Positions 6,797 to 11,525 of a stretch of 11,525 nt of DNA are shown piece after piece. Numbering within the stretch: the first letter of the stretch is position 1; each line of letters opens with the position of its first letter. Under the pieces are notes generated by a model. The model was not told the origin of the DNA, did not search any database, and saw nothing but the letters and a program-made list of their open reading frames with translations. Origin of the DNA: an uncultured Clostridia bacterium (GTDB lineage: Bacteria; Bacillota; Clostridia; Oscillospirales; Acutalibacteraceae); assembly GCA_937884625.1 (NCBI GenBank), contig CALGCE010000236.1, forward strand, positions 1-11,525, given 5' to 3'. A program made the position numbers and the translations under genes.

Positions 6797-8036
6797 TTAA
6801 TTAATTCCAATATACTGTGCAGGATTGACATTTCTATTATTCGCTATTACCTCAAAGTGCAGATGATTTCCGCTTGAATCACCCGTACAGCCAACAAGTG
6901 CTATTACGTCACCTGCTTTTACGGTATCACCCACATTAACGCAAAGTTTACTTGCGTGGGCGTATAGTGTAGTAAGACCGTTGCCGTGGTCTATCTTTAT
7001 ACAGTTACCGTAACCGCCGTAATACGATGCATAGGTGACCTTTCCGTCGGCAACTGCGTAAATTGAAGTGCCTTTTGGAGAGCGCAGGTCTACGCCCTTA
7101 TGTCCTCTGCCGTCACCAAAATACGCACTTACCTGCCATACGCCTTTCGGTAACGGAAATAAAAATCCACCTTTTGTTGTGTTCCTTTGATTGCTCGGCT
7201 TTGCATTCCCGACTACAACTACCTCGTCAACACTTTCCTTTATTACCTCGTCGCAAATCTGCTGACGCTCGGTTTCAACACCGTTTATCAAAGTTACATT
7301 TTCGGTAATACGTCTTATGCCCTTTTGACCCTCAGTTTCAACCGACGTATCCCCCTGCAATTTTTCATTACTTAATTTTGTTACGGTATTATAATCTATC
7401 TCAACATCTGTCTTTACAGTTACAACCGTCATTACTTCAAGGGTATCTATTAAATCTTGTGCTTTTTTAATATCGTCTATATCTTTTTCAAGAAAATAGC
7501 CGTTATCTACACTTACACTGTCAACAAACTTGACGGTGCAATCACCGTCCGTTTTAAATTCGTTAAGTCTTTTGTCAAGACACTCTTTAAGTGTGCTTTC
7601 CTCAACGCAGGCAATCATATCGCCATTTACGTAAAGTGAAGATGCATAGACAATTTTTTCTGTATTTTCAATAATTGCATCTGCCAATACGTAATCGTCA
7701 TCAATGACTTCGTCTAAAACGATTGCGGTAGAATAATGCGGTTCGCTTACTGCTTCCTCAACCTTTTTACTGTCGGCAAGATTTACTTTTTCCTTAACAA
7801 TATCCACCGCTTTGGTAAACTGCTGTTTATTCTTAACGGTTGCTATAACCTTACCGTCATAATTGACCTTATATGCAACAGTGGCACCGCAGACGTGAAG
7901 ACCGTACACAACGGCAACCATTGCCAACAAAGAAAAAGCAGATATCTTAATCCATCTGTTTAATCCTAAAACTTTTTTACCGAAAATTTTTATATAATCC
8001 CAAATAAGAGAAAACGCATCATCAAAGATAAAGCAT
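6797..8036 (-). CDS. G5 / M23-family peptidoglycan endopeptidase
   Basis: Membrane-anchored zinc metallopeptidase expected to cut peptide cross-links in the wall. Numbered from the TTG at 7930 (377 residues): a hydrophobic segment at the very start, an alpha/beta region to about 160, a G5 domain at about 165-242, then M23 at about 255-373 with zinc ligands H277 and D281 (GHKGVDL) and H358 (HLHFE) plus catalytic H325 and H356. The frame is open without a stop up to 8044, and this extension reads like genuine protein (FDDAFSLIWDYIKIFG, then GLNRWIKISAFSLLAM), completing a cytoplasmic segment and membrane helix. No ATG, GTG or TTG exists in that extension. An ATG at 8036 with GAAGGGAG upstream is one frame off and hits TGA after four codons (TAT-CTT-TGA at 8030-8022). 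A +1 shift there joins the frames. Coordinates assume that start; 7930 is the conservative one. A promoter lies at 8107-8080. Confidence 0.88.
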
Positions 8037-8050
8037 AACTCCCTTCAAAA

Positions 8051-8108
8051 GTTACAAGTTTGTAATATCTACTTATATTATTATACATAAAAGTTACAAA
8101 ATTGCAAC
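8051..8108. repeat. Paired 16-bp near-palindromes at the M23-gene promoter
   Basis: GTTACAAGTTTGTAAT (8051-8066) and GTTACAAAATTGCAAC (8093-8108) are both two-fold symmetric or nearly so, share the left half AAAAGTTACAA (8047-8057, 8089-8099), and are spaced 42 bases, about four helical turns. One overlaps the -35 box and spacer, the other lies at the start of the transcript. On the minus strand TGTAAC-5-TGTATA (8098-8082) also resembles the WalR consensus TGTWAH-5-TGTWAH with one mismatch. These look like operators; the protein that binds them is unknown. Confidence 0.4.
8080..8107 (-). promoter_or_regulatory. Promoter for the M23 peptidase gene
   Basis: On the minus strand TTGCAA (8107-8102), a 16-base spacer, then a perfect TATAAT (8085-8080). 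The expected start is near 8073, giving a leader of about 35 bases to ATG 8036. Confidence 0.6.
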
Positions 8109-8154
8109 CTTTTTTTGAAAATAACGTGAAATTTTTTATGTTAAATTATGGAAA

Positions 8155-8191
8155 AAGTCCAAAATACGCTTTATCAGTGTATTTTGGACTT
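8155..8191 (-). terminator. Rho-independent terminator after polC
   Basis: A 13-bp stem (8155-8167 with 8179-8191; AAGTCCAAAATAC), extendable by three pairs including one G-T to leave a five-base loop TTATC. On the minus strand it is followed by TTTTT. It begins seven bases after the polC stop (8200-8198). The stretch 8109-8154 holds nothing else recognisable. Confidence 0.85.
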
Positions 8192-8197
8192 CAAAAA

Positions 8198-11100
8198 TCA
8201 AAACATTGATATTTGATTTGTATCGGGCAGGTCGTTTAAGGCACCCAAATCTGCAAGATTTTGTATTATGGTTTTTGAAACACCTGATTCTATTGCAAAA
8301 TCCTCACGGGAAACAAAATCCCCCCTTTTTGCCGCCTCGTATATAGAATACGCCGCCTTTTCGCCTACTCCCGACAGTGCACCAAACGGCAGACGCATTT
8401 TTCCGTTTTCGGGCAGATACTTCATAGCGTGGGAATACCTTATATCAATCGGCAAAACCTCGATGCCCCTTGAAAGCATTTCGTTAAATATTAACAGGTT
8501 ATTGTAAATATCAAGTTCCTTTTTACTTGCTTCTTTGCCCTTTTCGGTAATAGCGTTCATAGTACTTCTTACCGCTTCCTTGCCCTTAATTATAGTGGCA
8601 ACATCAACATCTTCGGGACGTGCGGTAAAATAAGCACAGTAAAATTCAAGCGGTTTGTACACCTTATACCACGCAAGGCGGAGTGCCGATATAACGTATG
8701 CCGCAGCGTGTGCTTTCGGGAACATATACTCTATCTTTTTACAACTGCTTATGTACCATTCGGGAACGCCTAAATCACGCATATCCTGTGCCATACCGTT
8801 CCAATCTTCTTCGGTAATCTTGCCCTTTGCATAAAGACCTTTACGCACCGTTTCGGTTATTTTAAAGGCCTTACCCTCTTCCATACCCTGATGTATAAGG
8901 TAAACCATTATATTATCACGGGTTCCGATAACCTCGGATATGGTACAGGTGCCGTCATCAATTAAACTCTTTGCGTTGCCGTGCCATACGTTAGTACCGT
9001 GTGAAAGACCTGAAATCTGCAACAAATCTGCAAAATTTTGCGGTTTACAGTCTATAAGCATATCACGGGTAAGTCTTGTACCAAACTCGGGTAGACTTAA
9101 TGTACCCGTTTGTGAATAAATTTCATCAGGTGTGACACCCAGTGCATCGGTTGAAGTAAACAGACTGTATATTTTAGGGTCACTCATAGACACATCATTT
9201 ACGGGTATTCCCGAATACTCTTCAAGATACTTATAGGTCGTAGGTACAACGTGACCTAACTCGTCAAGTTTAAGAATGGTATCGTGAATAGAATGGAAAT
9301 CAAAATGTGTTGTGGTTATATCCGAATTAACGTCATCGGCAGGGTGCTGTACAGGGCAAAAATCGTAAATGGTCATACCCTTTGGCACTATTATCATACC
9401 GGCAGGGTGCTGACCGGTTGTAGTTTTTACCTGTGCACGTTCAACCAATCCTGCAAGACGGTTAAGTTCGGCAGAACTGAGCGTAATATTCATTTTTTCG
9501 GCATACGCCTTTGCAAAGCCGAACGCCGTTTTCTCTGCTATGGTAGAAATGGTACCTGCCTTATATACATTTTCCGCACCGAACAGCGTTTTTGTAAACT
9601 CCTGAACATCGTTTTGTACTTCATCGGAGAAGTTAAGGTCTATATCGGGAACTTTATCTCCTTTAAAGCCTAAAAACGTTTCAAAAGGTATATCGTGACC
9701 GTTTCTGTTAAGTTTTGTTTTACATTTAGGACATTCTTTTTCGGGCAAATCAAAACCAGAGCCCACCGAGCCGTCTGTAAAAAACTCACTGTACTGACAC
9801 TTTGGGCATACATAGTGCGGTGCTAACGGATTAACCTCCGAAATTCCTGCCATAGTCGCAACAAATGATGAGCCGACAGAACCTCTCGAACCTACCAAAT
9901 AGCCTTTTTCTTCACTGTACGCTACGAGTTTTTGAGCCGATATATACATTATCGAAAAGCCGTTATTAATAATGGAATTGAGTTCCTTATTAAGCCGTTT
10001 TTCCACTATTTCGGGTACTGTGTCACCGTAAATTTTATGTGCGTTTTCCCAACAAATGTCACGGAGCATATCGTCGGAGCCCTCAATTACGGGCGGATAG
10101 TTGCCATTCGGTACGGGGATAACGTCATCGCTTATCATATCGGCAATTTTGTTGGGATTATCAATTACAAATTCCTTTGCACGACTGCCGAAATAGTCAA
10201 AATCGCATAGCATTTCTTCGGTAGTTTTGAGGTACAGCGGTGCTTGATACTCTATATCGTCAAAGCCCTGACCTGCCATAACTATCTGCCTTATTATTCC
10301 GTCCTCTTTTTTAAGAAAATGGACATCTCCCGTAGCAACGACAGGTAAAGACAATTCATCTGCTATCTCTACGACTTTGCGGTTAAAATCCTTTATAACC
10401 TCATCGCTTGTAACATTCTTAAATCGGTTGGGTATTACCTGCCCCGTCTTTTTGTCGGTTTTATCGGGAAGTACGCTATCCCTTACCATAAACGCATTAT
10501 TACCAAGCGGTTGTATTTCAAGATAGTCGTAATACTTTGCTATCTCTATAAGTTCCTCGTGGGATTTACCGTCTACTACCGCTCTGTAAAACTCTCCCTG
10601 CTCGCAGGCAGAACCTATAATAAGACCCTCTCTGTGCGTATCAAGTTTACTTCTGAGTGTTACGGGTTTGCCGTGAAAATCGAAAAGATGTGCACCTGAT
10701 ACAAGTTCATAAAGATTTTTAAGTCCTACAAGATTTTTTACAAGTATAATCTGGTGGTTTCTCATTCTTCCTATTTCTTTGGAAGAAAGGTTTGAAATAT
10801 CATGTCTTATATCATCAATAAAATAACTCTCAACGCCGTAAATTACCTTGAATTCTCCGCCTTGTTTTCGTATCTTTGAAACGGCGGCGGCAGCGGCAGG
10901 GTACGCTTGTACAACACCGTGGTCGGTTATTGCAATCGCCTTATGTCCCCATTTATACGCCCTGTCTATAATATCTCCTGCACTCGATACCGCATCTTTT
11001 GCCGACATATTAGTGTGGCAGTGCAGTTCTACCCTTTTTTCGCCGTCATAATTATCCTTTTGTTCGTATCTTTTAACGGTTGCAAGTGATTTTACATCAA

Positions 11101-11512
11101 CAACAAAATCATTTGTCCATCTGTCAAACGAATAGTCGCCGTTTACTACAACGCAAACGCCGTTATTGAGCGGTTTTATGCTTTTGATAAAATTCTTTGC
11201 ATCCGCTTCCATATCATCCGAATATTTTGGGTCAAAGAATTTTTTTAGTGTTGCATTAAATGAATTGGTACCGTCACTAAAACAAAACTTTACAACCACC
11301 ATTTTACCGCCACGTTTTGTATCAACTTCACGTGTTTCCAATCCGAAAACTTCGCCCCAAGCACAGATAAATATACTTTCTCCGTCATTTTCGGGAGGTT
11401 TTATTTCGGATAATTTGCTCACATCTGTATTAATCTTTCTGCCGAAAAAAAGGTGCTGATAAAAGCAGATAATCTCTGTTATAAAGCCGGGCAACGTTAT
11501 TTGCTGGATCAT
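8198..11512 (-). CDS. polC: PolC-type DNA polymerase III alpha, N-terminally truncated and lacking the exonuclease domain
   Basis: Leading-strand replicative polymerase of low-GC Gram-positives. Numbered from ATG 11512: OB fold at about 25-148 (GRKINTDV onward), PHP domain at about 157-410, palm with catalytic D623 and D625 (VPDIDLNFS) and probably D750 (KLDELGH), a zinc site C569/C572/C594/C597, fingers with AGTISTIAEKTAFG, and a C-terminus ending LPDTNQISMF like other PolCs. PHP ligands H164, H166, D197, H198, E228, H253, C303, D396 and H398 are all present. The DnaQ-like exonuclease that normally splits PHP between the E and the next H is absent: only 24 residues lie there. The usual LGHDDPT is LGHVVPT. 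Before residue 24 the sequence does not resemble PolC, and about 150-250 N-terminal residues are missing at a junction near 11443, so this start is not the native one. Its terminator follows directly. Confidence 0.95.
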   Translation of the reverse strand: MIQQITLPGFITEIICFYQHLFFGRKINTDVSKLSEIKPPENDGESIFICAWGEVFGLETREVDTKRGGKMVVVKFCFSDGTNSFNATLKKFFDPKYSDDMEADAKNFIKSIKPLNNGVCVVVNGDYSFDRWTNDFVVDVKSLATVKRYEQKDNYDGEKRVELHCHTNMSAKDAVSSAGDIIDRAYKWGHKAIAITDHGVVQAYPAAAAAVSKIRKQGGEFKVIYGVESYFIDDIRHDISNLSSKEIGRMRNHQIILVKNLVGLKNLYELVSGAHLFDFHGKPVTLRSKLDTHREGLIIGSACEQGEFYRAVVDGKSHEELIEIAKYYDYLEIQPLGNNAFMVRDSVLPDKTDKKTGQVIPNRFKNVTSDEVIKDFNRKVVEIADELSLPVVATGDVHFLKKEDGIIRQIVMAGQGFDDIEYQAPLYLKTTEEMLCDFDYFGSRAKEFVIDNPNKIADMISDDVIPVPNGNYPPVIEGSDDMLRDICWENAHKIYGDTVPEIVEKRLNKELNSIINNGFSIMYISAQKLVAYSEEKGYLVGSRGSVGSSFVATMAGISEVNPLAPHYVCPKCQYSEFFTDGSVGSGFDLPEKECPKCKTKLNRNGHDIPFETFLGFKGDKVPDIDLNFSDEVQNDVQEFTKTLFGAENVYKAGTISTIAEKTAFGFAKAYAEKMNITLSSAELNRLAGLVERAQVKTTTGQHPAGMIIVPKGMTIYDFCPVQHPADDVNSDITTTHFDFHSIHDTILKLDELGHVVPTTYKYLEEYSGIPVNDVSMSDPKIYSLFTSTDALGVTPDEIYSQTGTLSLPEFGTRLTRDMLIDCKPQNFADLLQISGLSHGTNVWHGNAKSLIDDGTCTISEVIGTRDNIMVYLIHQGMEEGKAFKITETVRKGLYAKGKITEEDWNGMAQDMRDLGVPEWYISSCKKIEYMFPKAHAAAYVISALRLAWYKVYKPLEFYCAYFTARPEDVDVATIIKGKEAVRSTMNAITEKGKEASKKELDIYNNLLIFNEMLSRGIEVLPIDIRYSHAMKYLPENGKMRLPFGALSGVGEKAAYSIYEAAKRGDFVSREDFAIESGVSKTIIQNLADLGALNDLPDTNQISMF

Positions 11513-11525
11513 GTGAACTGGACCG
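11444..11525 (+). CDS. N-terminal fragment of an ABC-transporter ATPase (partial)
   Basis: The plus strand here reads KKVLIKADNLCYKAGQRYLL then DHVNWT to the window edge, without a stop. This matches the first strands of an ABC ATPase, with the aromatic A-loop position (Y) followed by LLDHVNWT where families read LLxxVSWTI before the Walker A motif, which would lie beyond the edge. A GTG at 11453 could be read as a start but has no ribosome site, because the bases before it belong to polC on the other strand. So this looks like a gene joined to polC rather than an intact gene. The minus-strand reading of the same bases does not resemble PolC. Confidence 0.45.

Noticed and set aside
9284..9673. 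Plus-strand frame of 129 codons inside polC
   Set aside because: It lies opposite highly conserved palm sequence of PolC; cysteine- and arginine-rich reading is typical of an antisense shadow.

Overview
The window looks like chromosome from an uncultured, AT-rich Firmicute of class Clostridia (low-GC by eye). The evidence is a PolC-type replicative polymerase, CdaA-type c-di-AMP synthase, a class B sortase, strong AGGAGG/GGAGG ribosome sites and consensus sigma-A promoters. Apart from one transposase fragment and a phage-type lysis pair, it is a run of cell-envelope and replication genes. I see no CRISPR array, tRNA or rRNA.

Layout. 1-~110: apparent end of one minus-strand gene overlapping the start of another (ATGA), both unidentified. 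~110-~1050: IS481-like transposase lacking its N-terminal helix-turn-helix part. ~1050-1385 (-): cdaR cut off after about one YbbR domain by the transposase junction. 1385-2290 (-): intact cdaA. 2291-2469: divergent intergenic region. 2470-4615 (+): OmpR/PhoB-type response regulator and its sensor kinase, overlapping. 4612-4640: perfect TTGACA-17-TATAAT promoter serving a class B sortase (4662-5435, +). 5434-5472: bidirectional terminator. 5472-6594 (-): an endolysin-type amidase with two CW_7 repeats, then an r1t-type holin. 6733-6777: terminator. 6797-~8036 (-): G5/M23 peptidoglycan hydrolase. 8155-8191: terminator. 8198-~11443 (-): polC. ~11444-11525 (+): apparent 5' part of an ABC-transporter ATPase gene.

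How the genes fit together. Most of the locus concerns the envelope: c-di-AMP signalling (cell-wall and turgor homeostasis), a two-component sensor, a sortase, and two secreted or released peptidoglycan hydrolases. The M23 gene and the amidase/holin pair each have their own promoter, so this is a neighbourhood rather than one operon.

Most notable points. (1) The PolC has no DnaQ-like 3'-5' exonuclease domain inside its PHP domain, while all nine PHP metal-ligand positions are filled. (2) The M23 gene has no normal start in its full-length frame, but a well-placed ATG lies four codons before a TAT-CTT-TGA that matches the RF2 (prfB) +1 frameshift site; a one-base sequence error is the simple alternative. 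(3) The sortase appears to have lost the G of its ATG. (4) A holin/endolysin pair sits here with no other phage genes. (5) Both ends of the window carry gene-breaking junctions, so either genome rearrangement or chimeric contig ends must be considered before reading biology into them.
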